Source: an uncultured Ruminococcus sp.
Lineage (GTDB): Bacteria > Bacillota > Clostridia > Oscillospirales > Ruminococcaceae
Assembly: GCA_937902395.1 (NCBI GenBank)
Contig: CALGTV010000023.1
Coordinates: forward strand, 1-19,011
DNA length: 19,011 nucleotides
Reading direction: 5' to 3'
Made by a program: the position numbers and the translations under genes. The number at the start of each line of letters is the position of its first letter. The stretch's first letter is position 1. This document shows, one piece after another, positions 1 through 6,774 of the stretch. The notes beneath the pieces were generated by a model. It worked only from the letters and a program-made list of their open reading frames with translations. It made no database searches and was not told the origin of the DNA.

Positions 1-80
1 GTATGGTGAGGAAGTCCAACGATGACATACGGCATTTATGCCATTAGATTTGTCTGCTGTTGTTTCAGGGATTAGTATAA

Positions 81-115
81 GAGGGCGACCGTTGGTCGCC
101 CTCATTGATTTTTAT
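81..115 (+). terminator. Palindrome, probable terminator of a gene left of the window
   Basis: Ten-base-pair arms (GAGGGCGACC / GGTCGCCCTC, 81-103) with a GTT loop are followed on the plus strand by a T-rich stretch (ATTGATTTTTATT). On the minus strand the hairpin follows the dockerin gene that ends at 115, but the T tract on that side is poor. It may serve both directions. Bases 1-80 hold no gene I can support: all three plus frames hit a stop within the first 47 bases, so at most the last few codons of an upstream plus-strand gene are present. The palindrome resembles two others in the window, at 3734 and 8734. Confidence 0.5.
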
Positions 116-495
116 TATCCGCCTGTAATTTCCGCAATTAATTCATCCATGGTGATATTTTTTCCTGTTGATATTGCACTGTAATGCGCCAATACCCACG
201 AGGCATCCGTGGAATCTATCTGCCCGTCGCGGTTTACATCTGCCGCCTTTGCCTGTTCCTTTGTCAGAATCGATTCCTTTCCCACTGAAATCATGGAATA
301 TTCGGCAAGTATCAATGAGGCATCACTGGAATTTATAACTCCGTCGGGAGATACGTCTCCGAGAATTAATTCCTCAACTCCGAAATATGTCGATTTCTCT
401 GCAAATCCATTGATAATCCGTGCCGCCGTATCGGAAACCCCTGCACAGAATACCGCCGCAGATATAATAATTATTTTCCTTAGGAGCCTGTTCAT
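115..495 (-). CDS. Small secreted dockerin type I protein
   Basis: This 126-residue protein consists of an N-terminal signal peptide or membrane anchor (residues 1-25, MNRLLRK followed by a hydrophobic run) and a type I dockerin (about 45-112), with only some 20 residues between. The dockerin has two calcium-binding loops: D47-x-S-x-D51-G-x-I-x-x-x-D58 and D86-x-N-x-D90-G-x-I-x-x-x-D97, each followed by the helix signature DAS...LA.YS. Dockerins bind cohesin modules of scaffoldins or cell-surface anchors. There is no catalytic or carbohydrate-binding module. The start at 495 is chosen because GGAGG lies 8 bases upstream; an ORF reading back to 555 would begin upstream of the predicted transcription start. 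It follows the LRR-dockerin gene but has its own promoter, and a terminator separates the two. Dockerin identity is confident; the partner and purpose are unknown. Confidence 0.85.
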   Translation of the reverse strand: MNRLLRKIIIISAAVFCAGVSDTAARIINGFAEKSTYFGVEELILGDVSPDGVINSSDASLILAEYSMISVGKESILTKEQAKAADVNRDGQIDSTDASWVLAHYSAISTGKNITMDELIAEITGG

Positions 496-526
496 TTTTT
501 CGCCTCCGATTTGAAAAGTTATAACT

Positions 527-555
527 ATTATATCATATATCATATTAAATTGCAA
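527..555 (-). promoter_or_regulatory. Sigma-A promoter of the small dockerin gene
   Basis: On the minus strand TTGCAA (550-555) is followed after exactly 17 bases by TATAAT (527-532). Transcription would start near 520 and give a leader of about 25 bases before the start at 495. The -35 box lies just downstream of the terminator of the preceding gene, so the two dockerin genes are separate transcription units. Confidence 0.7.
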
Positions 556-560
556 CTGTG

Positions 561-590
561 AAAAAATCCCCGAAGCTTATGCCTCGGGGG
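561..590 (-). terminator. Intrinsic terminator of the LRR-dockerin gene
   Basis: Read on the minus strand, CCCCGAGGC and GCTTCGGGG form a stem with one G.T wobble around an ATAA loop, followed directly by ATTTTTT. It begins 7 bases past the stop codon at 597. Confidence 0.85.
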
Positions 591-596
591 ATTGTA

Positions 597-3527
597 TTAT
601 TTGCCAACATCTGAAATATATTCTTCTATGGTATATCCTCCTCCTGTGGATGTGTAACCATAATAGGCAAGCACCAATGATGCATCACTGGAATCACAAA
701 TCTTATCACCGTTTATATCTGCTGCTTCCGCCTGCTCCGCTGTAAATTCCGCTGCTGCACCTGTTGAAAGTCTTGAATATTCCGCAAGTATCATTGAAGC
801 GTCACTTGCATCTACAGATTCATCGCTGTTTATATCTCCTTTCCCCGATTTTAAGGGAATTAGCGTGAATTCCGCTGTTATGTCTTTACCGCATTCGTAA
901 GAATATGTAACTGAGTTTTCAACATTTTCAACAAATAATGTGCCGCCTTCAAGCTTCGCATTTGTCCAGTCAGATGCCCTTAATATATCAAAACCTTTCA
1001 GCTCTCCCAGATTATAGCGGTTTCCCGACATTTCTATTTCTAATTTGTTGTCGTCACATCTGAATTCTTTCAGATTCGTATTCTTTTCAGTATCAAGAGA
1101 TGTCAGCATATTCTTACTGCAAGATAAATATATCAGCTCCTTGTTGCTGTCAAGATCAAGATTGGTTAGCTGATTTTCGTTGACTTCCAATCTCTCCAGA
1201 GCCGTATTTTTGCTGAAATCCAAAGAAGTAAACAGATTTTTATTGATTATCGCCTTTTCAAGCTTTATATTCTTGCTCAAATTAAGCTTTGTCAGCTTAT
1301 TTTCACTGCATATCAGATTTTTCAGCGATGTATTACGAGAAATATCAAGGCTTTCAAGCTTGTTTGCCTGACAGTCTAAAGTTTCAAGTTCGGTGTTGTT
1401 GCTGAGGTCTATATTTTTGAATTCATTTTCACGACAATCCAGATACAAAAGCTGTACGCAATTGCTTAGATTAATATAATTCAGCTGATTCATAAAACAA
1501 CTGACGTTTTTCAAATCTCTGTTGTTTTTAAGGTCAAGTCGTTTCAATTGGTTGCTTTCACAATATAAAGTTTTCAGCTTTGTGTTGTTTTTCAAATCAA
1601 GTTCTGTAAGAAGATTTCCGCTGCAATTCAGCTCCGTCAGATTCTTATTGCTGCTGATATCAAGGGACGGTATCTTGTTTCCCTCGCAGTAAAGCGTATT
1701 TAACTCGGCGTTCTTGCTGACATTGAGGGATTCAAGCTGATTTCCATAGCACAGCAAATCTTTCAGCTTGACGTTATTGCTTATATCAAGAGTTTTAAGC
1801 TGATTTATACCGCAGTCAATATACGTCAAAGCTGTATTTGCACTTATATCAAGGCTTTCAAGCTTATTTCCCGAACAGGTAAGTTCTTCAAGAAAAATTA
1901 AATGTTCAATTCCTGTTAAGTCGGTAATGTTATGATATCCCACGGATAATTTAACTGCATGCTCTATTTCCTCACCTGAAAGAATACCGTCGCTGTCTGT
2001 ATCGCAGGATTGCGAGATACAGACGCGGAATTTTTCATCGGGGAAGTTTTTTTCATCAACAGCCACGCTTTCAATTACAGCAAAATCGGGAGCTTTACCC
2101 ATGCTCACGAAAGTCCTGTTATATTTTTCTGCGTATGCCTGCGCTGTTGAATCGTCGTAACCATGAATCTTCGCGGATTTTGGTATAGTACTCAGACTGT
2201 CGGCAATTTCACAGTGGGGATTTTCAAAGGTTATTGCTGTTAATGCAAGACAATCCGCAAATGCGCTTTCACCGATACTTTCCGCTTTTGCCGGTATTAC
2301 TATTTCTTTCAGACTTTCACAACCTTTGAATTCTCCGTTATTTATTATTCTCAGATTTTCGGGCATATCTATGGATTCCAGAACTTTACAGCCCTTAAAT
2401 GCTCCGTTGAGATTCTTTATTTCCTTGGGAACAGTTACTGTTGTAATATTGGCACAATCTGAAAAACAGCCGCTTCCAAGCTCCTTTACGCTTTCGGGAA
2501 TATCCAGAATTTTAAGTCCGTCACAAGAGGCAAATGCGCCTTTTCCTATGGCTCTTACAGTGTCGGGAATTATGGCATATGTCAAGCTGTCACAGCCATA
2601 GAATGTATCGTCGGGAATTACCTCAATATCCAGCGGTAATTCAGCATATACCAGATTCTTGCAATTGCGGAATGTGCTGTTGCCTATACTGCTTACATTA
2701 TGACCTATAACCGCCGATTCAAGGGAATCACATCCGCTGAATACGCTGTTTCCAATATCCGTAACTGTATCGGGTATTGTCACGGATTTTATTTCCTTGC
2801 TGTTGAGAAATGCCTCGTCTGCAATCGATGTTACATTGTCGGGAATGATTACAACGCCCTGACAGGCTGTGCCGTCCATAAGAACTCCGTCCTCGATAAC
2901 AAGGGGAGTATTGTCGATTTTCTGCTCAATCCATGGAGTATCTTTGAATGCGTCCTGATGTATGATGTTTACGCTGTCGGGGATTTCTATTTCGCTCAGC
3001 TTTGTACAGCCCTCAAATGCCTTGAATCCGATTTCTTCAACTCCATCCGGAATTGTAACTGCTGAAAGGCTTGTGCAGTGTCTGAATGTTCTCTCATCGA
3101 TGTATTTCACGCCCTCGGGTATTGTTATCGATGTGAGATTTTCGCAGTTTTCAAAGGCGGCACTGCGTATAGACATAATGCTTTCGGGGAGCGTTACGGA
3201 TTCAAGCTGAGTACAGCCCGAAAATGCGTTTGAGCCGATTGTTATAACTCCAAGCTCAATTACAACCTTTTTGAATGTCTTGTTGTCAGACCATGGTACG
3301 TGTCCCGGATTACTCCACCACGATGCCATTGTGCCGAATCCGCTTATTGTCAGTGTGTCTCCCTTGATTTCCCATGTGAGATTTTCGCCGCATTCACCAC
3401 TTGCTGATACGCTTTCCTCTGCCGCTGATACCGCTGTATTCTGCGGAATAATCGGCGCATAGGGTATGGCTCCCGAAAATATGGCAAGTGCTGCCGCCAT
3501 TGCTGTTATATGTTTTGATTTGTACAT
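597..3527 (-). CDS. Secreted two-block leucine-rich repeat protein with C-terminal dockerin
   Basis: This 976-residue exported protein has a signal peptide (about 1-36, MYKSKHIT then a hydrophobic run, probable cleavage after AVSA). A BspA/LRR_5 block follows (about 55-460), whose units read A-F-x-x-C-x-x-L-x-x-I-x-I-P-x-x-V. Next come an NFPDEKF and DTDSDG EF-hand-like segment (about 490-520), a second block of roughly 13 LRRs of about 21 residues (about 545-835, L-x-x-L-D-I-S-x-N-T-x-L-x-x-L-x-C), and a type I dockerin (897-955; loops starting D-I-N-S-D-E-S and D-I-N-G-D-K-I). BspA-like repeats are known from surface adhesins; the dockerin would attach this one to a cohesin-bearing surface or scaffold. 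In the first dockerin loop a Glu replaces the usual Gly after the second Asp. The start at 3527 is preferred over 3557 because AGGAGG lies 7 bases upstream. The ligand is not predictable. Confidence 0.88.
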   Translation of the reverse strand: MYKSKHITAMAAALAIFSGAIPYAPIIPQNTAVSAAEESVSASGECGENLTWEIKGDTLTISGFGTMASWWSNPGHVPWSDNKTFKKVVIELGVITIGSNAFSGCTQLESVTLPESIMSIRSAAFENCENLTSITIPEGVKYIDERTFRHCTSLSAVTIPDGVEEIGFKAFEGCTKLSEIEIPDSVNIIHQDAFKDTPWIEQKIDNTPLVIEDGVLMDGTACQGVVIIPDNVTSIADEAFLNSKEIKSVTIPDTVTDIGNSVFSGCDSLESAVIGHNVSSIGNSTFRNCKNLVYAELPLDIEVIPDDTFYGCDSLTYAIIPDTVRAIGKGAFASCDGLKILDIPESVKELGSGCFSDCANITTVTVPKEIKNLNGAFKGCKVLESIDMPENLRIINNGEFKGCESLKEIVIPAKAESIGESAFADCLALTAITFENPHCEIADSLSTIPKSAKIHGYDDSTAQAYAEKYNRTFVSMGKAPDFAVIESVAVDEKNFPDEKFRVCISQSCDTDSDGILSGEEIEHAVKLSVGYHNITDLTGIEHLIFLEELTCSGNKLESLDISANTALTYIDCGINQLKTLDISNNVKLKDLLCYGNQLESLNVSKNAELNTLYCEGNKIPSLDISSNKNLTELNCSGNLLTELDLKNNTKLKTLYCESNQLKRLDLKNNRDLKNVSCFMNQLNYINLSNCVQLLYLDCRENEFKNIDLSNNTELETLDCQANKLESLDISRNTSLKNLICSENKLTKLNLSKNIKLEKAIINKNLFTSLDFSKNTALERLEVNENQLTNLDLDSNKELIYLSCSKNMLTSLDTEKNTNLKEFRCDDNKLEIEMSGNRYNLGELKGFDILRASDWTNAKLEGGTLFVENVENSVTYSYECGKDITAEFTLIPLKSGKGDINSDESVDASDASMILAEYSRLSTGAAAEFTAEQAEAADINGDKICDSSDASLVLAYYGYTSTGGGYTIEEYISDVGK
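1023..1892 (-). repeat. In-gene tandem repeats encoding about 21-residue LRR units
   Basis: A period of about 63 bases is visible inside the LRR-dockerin gene, each unit encoding L-x-x-L-D-I-S-x-N-x-x-L-x-x-L-x-C-x-x-N-x. Units are diverged at the DNA level and stay in frame, so this is protein-repeat architecture and not an independent element. Such arrays can change copy number by recombination. Confidence 0.7.
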
Positions 3528-3574
3528 TTTGTAACCTCCTTTGCACGTTTTGTTCACGAATATGTATATAATAT

Positions 3575-3603
3575 ATTATAGCATATATGGGAATTTAATG
3601 CAA
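3575..3603 (-). promoter_or_regulatory. Sigma-A promoter of the LRR-dockerin gene
   Basis: On the minus strand TTGCAT (3598-3603), a 17-base spacer and a perfect TATAAT (3575-3580) precede the gene, predicting a start near 3568 and a leader of about 40 bases. The two hexamers and spacer length match those of the LysR gene promoter at 16878. Confidence 0.7.
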
Positions 3604-3650
3604 GGAGGATTTTTAGATAATACACAAAATTTGTAAATTGTCGGATATAC

Positions 3651-3678
3651 TAAAAAACAGGGCGGAATTTCCGCCCTG
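3651..3678 (-). terminator. Main terminator of the thrS operon
   Basis: On the minus strand a 10-bp stem (CAGGGCGGAA with TTCCGCCCTG, tight loop) is followed immediately by TTTTTTA. It is 138 bases past the thrS stop codon and behind several other hairpins. Confidence 0.8.
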
Positions 3679-3686
3679 AGATTGTC

Positions 3687-3708
3687 AAAAACCTGATGCC
3701 CACATCAG
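3687..3708 (-). terminator. Upstream member of tandem terminators after thrS
   Basis: On the minus strand CTGATG / CATCAG with loop TGGG is followed by GTTTTTG. The 6-bp stem is weaker than the one at 3658 and precedes it, forming a tandem pair. Two more small hairpins lie between here and thrS: GTGGGT / ACCCAC at 3801-3815, next to the stop codon, and GCATT / AATGC at 3787-3798. Confidence 0.5.
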
Positions 3709-3733
3709 CCCATTGTTGCAATCAGATTATATC

Positions 3734-3755
3734 GGGGCGATGTTTACATCGCCCC
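3734..3755. repeat. Short intergenic palindrome (GGGGCGATG arms)
   Basis: Perfect 9-bp arms, GGGGCGATG and CATCGCCCC, surround a TTTA loop. On the minus strand the element is preceded by TGTA, giving TGTAGGGGCGATG, which resembles the TTGTAGGGACACGG start of the palindrome at 8734. There is no T tract on either side, so it is not an obvious terminator. It is probably a dispersed REP-like repeat. Confidence 0.55.
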
Positions 3756-3815
3756 TACACAACATATTAAAAATATGAATAATCACGCATTAAAATGCCC
3801 GTGGGTGCTACCCAC

Positions 3816-5762
3816 TTATCTTACTTTCTTTGCAATATCATCAAGAAGCTTTGAAAGGAGCTCGCCCTGTGTCATGGAACCTAAATCTCCCTCGCGGCGT
3901 GAAGTTACGGAAACAGTGCTGTTTTCAACTTCCTTGTCGCCTACAGTTATCCACATAGGCAGCTTTTCAAGACGTGCGTCGCGGATTTTCTTTCCAACCT
4001 TTTCAGCTCTGTCATCAATTGAACATCTGATGTTTGCTGCTTCAAGCTTAGCCATAAGCTCGCGGCAGTAGTCAAGATGACGGTCTGCAACAGGCACGAT
4101 TCTCACCTGCTCAGGTGACATCCAGAGAGGAAGCGCGCCTGCATACTTCTCAATGAGATATGCAAGTGTTCTCTCATAACAGCCAAGTGATGTTCTGTGA
4201 ATGATGTAAGGACGCTTCTTTGTGCCGTCTACGTCGATATATTCCATACCGAACTTTTCAGCAAGAAGCATATCAATCTGAATTGTAACGATTGTATCTT
4301 CCTTGCCGTATACGTTCTTGTACTGGATGTCAAGTTTAGGTCCGTAGAATGCAGCTTCATCAATGCCGATTTCGTAATCTACGCCGAGATTATCAAGGAT
4401 TTTGCCCATGATTGTCTGCGCTTCATTCCACTGCTCTGCTGTACCCTCGTACTTGTTCTTGGGATTTGCAGGGTCCCACTGAGAGAAACGGAATGTACAA
4501 TCTTCAAGCATACCAACGGTATCAAGAACATATTTTGCAAGCTCCAGACAGCCCTTGAATTCTTCTTCAAGCTGTTCAGGACGGAGCACAAGATGTCCCT
4601 CGGAAATTGTAAACTGTCTTACACGGATAAGACCATGCATTTCGCCTGAATCTTCCTTACGGAAAAGTGTTGAAGTCTCGCCCAGACGCATAGGCAGGTC
4701 ACGGTATGAACGCTGTCTGTTGAGGAATACCTGATACTGGAAAGGACAAGTCATTGGACGGAGTGCGAAACATTCCTTTTCCTCGTCGTAGGGGTCGCCC
4801 AGAATGAACATGCCGTCAAGGTAGTGATCCCAGTGACCAGAAATTCTGTAAAGGTCTCTCTTCGCAAGGAGAGGTGTTTTTGTAAGGAGGTAGCCGCGCT
4901 TCTGTTCCTCGTCCTCAATCCAGCGCTGGAGAAGCTGAATTACTCTTGCGCCCTTTGGGAGAAGAATGGGAAGTCCCTGACCGATGCAGTCAACAGTTGT
5001 GAAGAATTCAAGTTCACGTCCAAGCTTGTTGTGGTCACGGAGTTTAGCTTCCTCACGCTGCTTTATATCAGCTTCAAGGTCAGCGGCCTTGGGATAAGCT
5101 GTAGCGTAGATACGGGAAAGCATCTTGTTTTTCTCAGAGCCTCTCCAGTATGCGCCTGTGCATGAGAGGAGCTTGAATGCCTTAACGGGAGCAGTTGTCA
5201 TAAGGTGAGGGCCTGCGCAGAGGTCAGAAAATTCTCCCTGCTTGTAGAAAGAAATAGGCTCGCCCTTGTCAGCGTGTTCCTCGCAGAGTTCAACCTTGTA
5301 AATCTCACTAGCCTCTTTGAGAGCAGCAATAGCGTCAGCTGGAGCCATTTCGTACTGCTCCAGTGCAATACCCTCCTTGACGATCTTCTTCATTTCAGCT
5401 TCAATTTTTTCAAGTTCTTCCTGTGTGAATGGCTTTTCAACGTCAAAGTCATAGTAAAATCCGTTGTCGATAGCAGGTCCGATAGCAAGCTTAGCTTCGG
5501 GATAAAGACGTTTTACAGCCTGTGCAAGAATATGTGAAGCTGTATGCCAGAAAGTCTTTTTACCCTCAATTGTATCAAATGTGCAAACCTCAAATTCGCA
5601 GTCGCTGTCGATTACTGTACGAAGGTCTTTAACCTCTCCGTTAATTTTTACGCAGCATGCCGCTTTGTAAAGTCCCATGCCGATACCTTTTACGATTTCG
5701 GCAGCTGATGATGCAGCTTCGATTTCTCTTATGCTGCCGTCTTTTAATGTTAATTTAATCAT
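3816..5762 (-). CDS. thrS: Threonine--tRNA ligase
   Basis: ThrRS charges tRNA-Thr with threonine in the cytoplasm. The 648 residues match the usual bacterial length of about 640. Domains in order: TGS (1-62), the editing domain with H73-x-x-x-H77 and C182-A-G-P-H186, the class II catalytic core with motif 2 (GETSTLFRKE, 361-370) and zinc ligands C339, H390 and H522, then the anticodon-binding domain from about 545. The second zinc-ligand site reads SEGH where E. coli has DDAH; the zinc-binding His is kept. The start at 5762 has GGAGAG 8 bases upstream. It is the second gene of a T-box-controlled operon, 18 bases behind the small gene at 5781, so expression should rise when tRNA-Thr is uncharged. 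Identification is certain. Confidence 0.98.
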   Translation of the reverse strand: MIKLTLKDGSIREIEAASSAAEIVKGIGMGLYKAACCVKINGEVKDLRTVIDSDCEFEVCTFDTIEGKKTFWHTASHILAQAVKRLYPEAKLAIGPAIDNGFYYDFDVEKPFTQEELEKIEAEMKKIVKEGIALEQYEMAPADAIAALKEASEIYKVELCEEHADKGEPISFYKQGEFSDLCAGPHLMTTAPVKAFKLLSCTGAYWRGSEKNKMLSRIYATAYPKAADLEADIKQREEAKLRDHNKLGRELEFFTTVDCIGQGLPILLPKGARVIQLLQRWIEDEEQKRGYLLTKTPLLAKRDLYRISGHWDHYLDGMFILGDPYDEEKECFALRPMTCPFQYQVFLNRQRSYRDLPMRLGETSTLFRKEDSGEMHGLIRVRQFTISEGHLVLRPEQLEEEFKGCLELAKYVLDTVGMLEDCTFRFSQWDPANPKNKYEGTAEQWNEAQTIMGKILDNLGVDYEIGIDEAAFYGPKLDIQYKNVYGKEDTIVTIQIDMLLAEKFGMEYIDVDGTKKRPYIIHRTSLGCYERTLAYLIEKYAGALPLWMSPEQVRIVPVADRHLDYCRELMAKLEAANIRCSIDDRAEKVGKKIRDARLEKLPMWITVGDKEVENSTVSVTSRREGDLGSMTQGELLSKLLDDIAKKVR

Positions 5763-5780
5763 TGTAAATCTCTCCTTTAT

Positions 5781-6155
5781 TTAATATGCATTACCCACAA
5801 TTTCAAATTCCTCATCGTACAATTCAATTGATTGTGGCTCCATATATCCGTCCTCGCTGGACACAGTGAAACAGAATGTTATTTCGTCCTCGTCAATATC
5901 AGCGTATATATCATCAATGACGATACATTTTTTGAGGGTTTCCTCTGAACCGCGATAAATACCCTCCTCTGCAAGAATACGTGAAAGCTTTGCCTTTCCG
6001 CCGTTTATGGTTTCAAGCTTCATGGCTATACCGCTGATATTTCCTGTAATATCTTCCTCGGATTCGGTATAAAAGCGTATAGTAACCATATTATTCCACA
6101 GCTTGTACGGAAGCTCAAAAGCTTCCTGTTCCTCGTTGTACTTTATATTGCTCAT
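5781..6155 (-). CDS. Unknown acidic 124-residue protein, first gene of the T-box operon
   Basis: I do not recognise this family. The 124-residue product starts MSNIKYNEEQEAF, has no signal peptide or membrane segment, is rich in Glu and Asp, and alternates hydrophobic and acidic stretches in a way that suggests a mainly beta fold. The C-terminal half carries KKCIVIDDIYADIDEDEITF and ends EFEIVGNAY. The start at 6155 is chosen because AGAGGTGAT lies just upstream; a longer reading to 6218 would run back into the T-box terminator stem and is unlikely. It sits between the T-box terminator and thrS, 18 bases ahead of thrS, so the two are almost certainly co-transcribed and induced together on threonyl-tRNA shortage. 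A role linked to threonine charging is possible but unproven; it could also be a passenger gene. Confidence 0.75.
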   Translation of the reverse strand: MSNIKYNEEQEAFELPYKLWNNMVTIRFYTESEEDITGNISGIAMKLETINGGKAKLSRILAEEGIYRGSEETLKKCIVIDDIYADIDEDEITFCFTVSSEDGYMEPQSIELYDEEFEIVGNAY

Positions 6156-6204
6156 TGTATCACCTCTTTTCATTTGTAGTGCTTGCCTTTGTGATAAGGG
6201 ATAC

Positions 6205-6239
6205 AAAAAGTCCCTCATACCCGAAAAGGCACAAGGGAC
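6205..6239 (-). terminator. T-box attenuator terminator
   Basis: On the minus strand GTCCCTTGTGCC pairs with GGTATGAGGGAC (12 bp including G.U wobbles) and is followed by TTTTTG. The 5' arm follows the T-box sequence closely, as expected for mutually exclusive terminator and antiterminator folds. Confidence 0.85.
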
Positions 6240-6440
6240 GATAATTCAACCGTGGTTCCACCCTGATTCATGCGGAAATACCGCAACTCATTGCAACTTT
6301 GTAACGGAAGTCAGCCGTCGTTTATTAGACGCACTCGGAGGCGGTGTGCTGTTACCCTTGATATACTGCCTCGCACCACACGGCAGCTCTCTGAAATATC
6401 GCGGCGGATAAAGCCTTCCTCGTCATAGCTTTGGAATATA
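6205..6440 (-). promoter_or_regulatory. T-box riboswitch leader, threonine class by context
   Basis: The minus-strand leader of about 235 bases has the hallmark T-box sequence AGGGTGGAACCACG (6251-6264) followed by a terminator. Upstream is a Stem I-like region with a GACGAGGA element and a CAGAGAG motif next to a CTGCC / GGCAG stem. T-box leaders bind a specific tRNA, and an uncharged tRNA stabilises the antiterminator. Thr triplets on the 3' side of Stem I are ACA (6350-6352) and ACC (6343-6345); I could not decide which is the specifier without folding. Threonine specificity rests mainly on thrS being downstream. Confidence 0.9.
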
Positions 6441-6445
6441 TATTT

Positions 6446-6474
6446 ATGATATCATATTTTTTCGAAGTTGTCAA
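6446..6474 (-). promoter_or_regulatory. Sigma-A promoter of the T-box/thrS operon
   Basis: On the minus strand a consensus TTGACA (6469-6474), a 17-base spacer and TATCAT (6446-6451) put the transcription start near 6439, just before the first bases of the T-box leader. Confidence 0.8.
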
Positions 6475-6528
6475 GAGAAAATCTGATTATTTCACACAAA
6501 CAAATTATTGCTATTATGATATTAATAC

Positions 6529-6620
6529 AAAAAAAAAAGACTGCATCGGGGTAGATACAGCCAAGTGAGCGAAGGTTTGCTCAAATAAATATAGAAGGGG
6601 AATTGGGGGATTATTAATCC
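6529..6620 (-). ncRNA. Candidate C-rich small RNA with its own terminator
   Basis: A free-standing transcript of about 90 bases is predicted on the minus strand. From the predicted start near 6620 it holds a 5' hairpin (GGATT-AAT-AATCC, 6608-6620), a C-rich unpaired linker (CCCAATTCCCCTTCT), a small stem-loop (TGAGC / GCTCA, 6566-6583), and a terminator stem (GGCTGTATC with GATGCAGTC, 6539-6562) with loop TACCCC and ten T residues (6529-6538). Two terminator pairs are G.U only in the minus-strand RNA and become A.C mismatches on the plus strand, which fixes the orientation. C-rich loops in Firmicute small RNAs commonly pair with Shine-Dalgarno sequences. No coding frame is evident. It could instead be a second terminator for the GH13 gene 150 bases upstream. 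Confidence 0.5.
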
Positions 6621-6626
6621 TACTTT

Positions 6627-6658
6627 AGTATAATTTAGAAACCTTAAAATAACCTTAA
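6627..6658 (-). promoter_or_regulatory. Candidate activated promoter with direct repeats, upstream of the small RNA
   Basis: On the minus strand TATACT (6627-6632) serves as a -10 box. No good -35 is present; in its place are two direct repeats of TTAAGGTT (6651-6658 and 6640-6647) exactly 11 bases apart. Direct repeats at one-helical-turn spacing in the -35 region are typical of OmpR/PhoB-family response regulator sites. The regulator is not identified. Confidence 0.4.
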
Positions 6659-6711
6659 AAAATAAAGTATTTTATTCTATATTCTGATATGTATTTCGAA
6701 AAGCCATTATA

Positions 6712-6746
6712 TAATTAAAATAATACCGCACGAAAATGTGCGGTAT
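6712..6746 (-). terminator. Terminator of the GH13 gene
   Basis: A perfect 9-bp stem, ATACCGCAC / GTGCGGTAT, with a 6-base loop (6723-6746) is followed on the minus strand by TATTATTTTAATT. The T tract is interrupted, so termination may be partial. It lies 22 bases past the stop codon. Confidence 0.65.
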
Positions 6747-6750
6747 ATCT

Positions 6751-6774
6751 AATATTTACCCTAATATTTACCCT
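6751..6774. repeat. 12-bp tandem duplication over the GH13 stop codon
   Basis: AATATTTACCCT occurs twice in direct tandem (6751-6762 and 6763-6774). On the minus strand this duplicates the last codons and the stop, so reading past the TAA at 6768 gives I-L-G and a second TAA. It is probably a small slippage event. Confidence 0.7.

Noticed and set aside
1..80. RNA gene or coding tail at the left edge (a GGAAGTCC stretch vaguely recalls RNase P RNA)
   Set aside because: Only a few bases match, the surrounding sequence does not, and every plus frame stops by base 47.
209..514. Plus-strand open frame opposite the small dockerin gene
   Set aside because: It lies antisense to a protein with clear dockerin calcium loops, has no ribosome binding site, and encodes no recognisable domain.
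496..555. Upstream extension of the small dockerin gene to 555
   Set aside because: The extra 20 codons overlap the predicted promoter, and the internal Met at 495 has a strong GGAGG and is followed by a signal peptide.
1023..1892. CRISPR-like or satellite periodicity of about 63 bases
   Set aside because: The units are in frame, diverged at DNA level, and encode regular leucine-rich repeats; there are no identical repeats with unique spacers.
4197..4649. 150-codon plus-strand open frame within thrS
   Set aside because: It is antisense to conserved ThrRS catalytic motifs, is Cys/Phe/Leu-rich as expected for a shadow frame, and has no start signals.
6103..6411. Plus-strand open frame across the T-box leader
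   Set aside because: The region is explained by the T-box motif, terminator and promoter on the minus strand.
6529..6562. Reading the A10/hairpin element as a plus-strand structure
   Set aside because: On the plus strand two stem pairs become A.C mismatches and no T tract follows, while the minus strand gives a standard intrinsic terminator.
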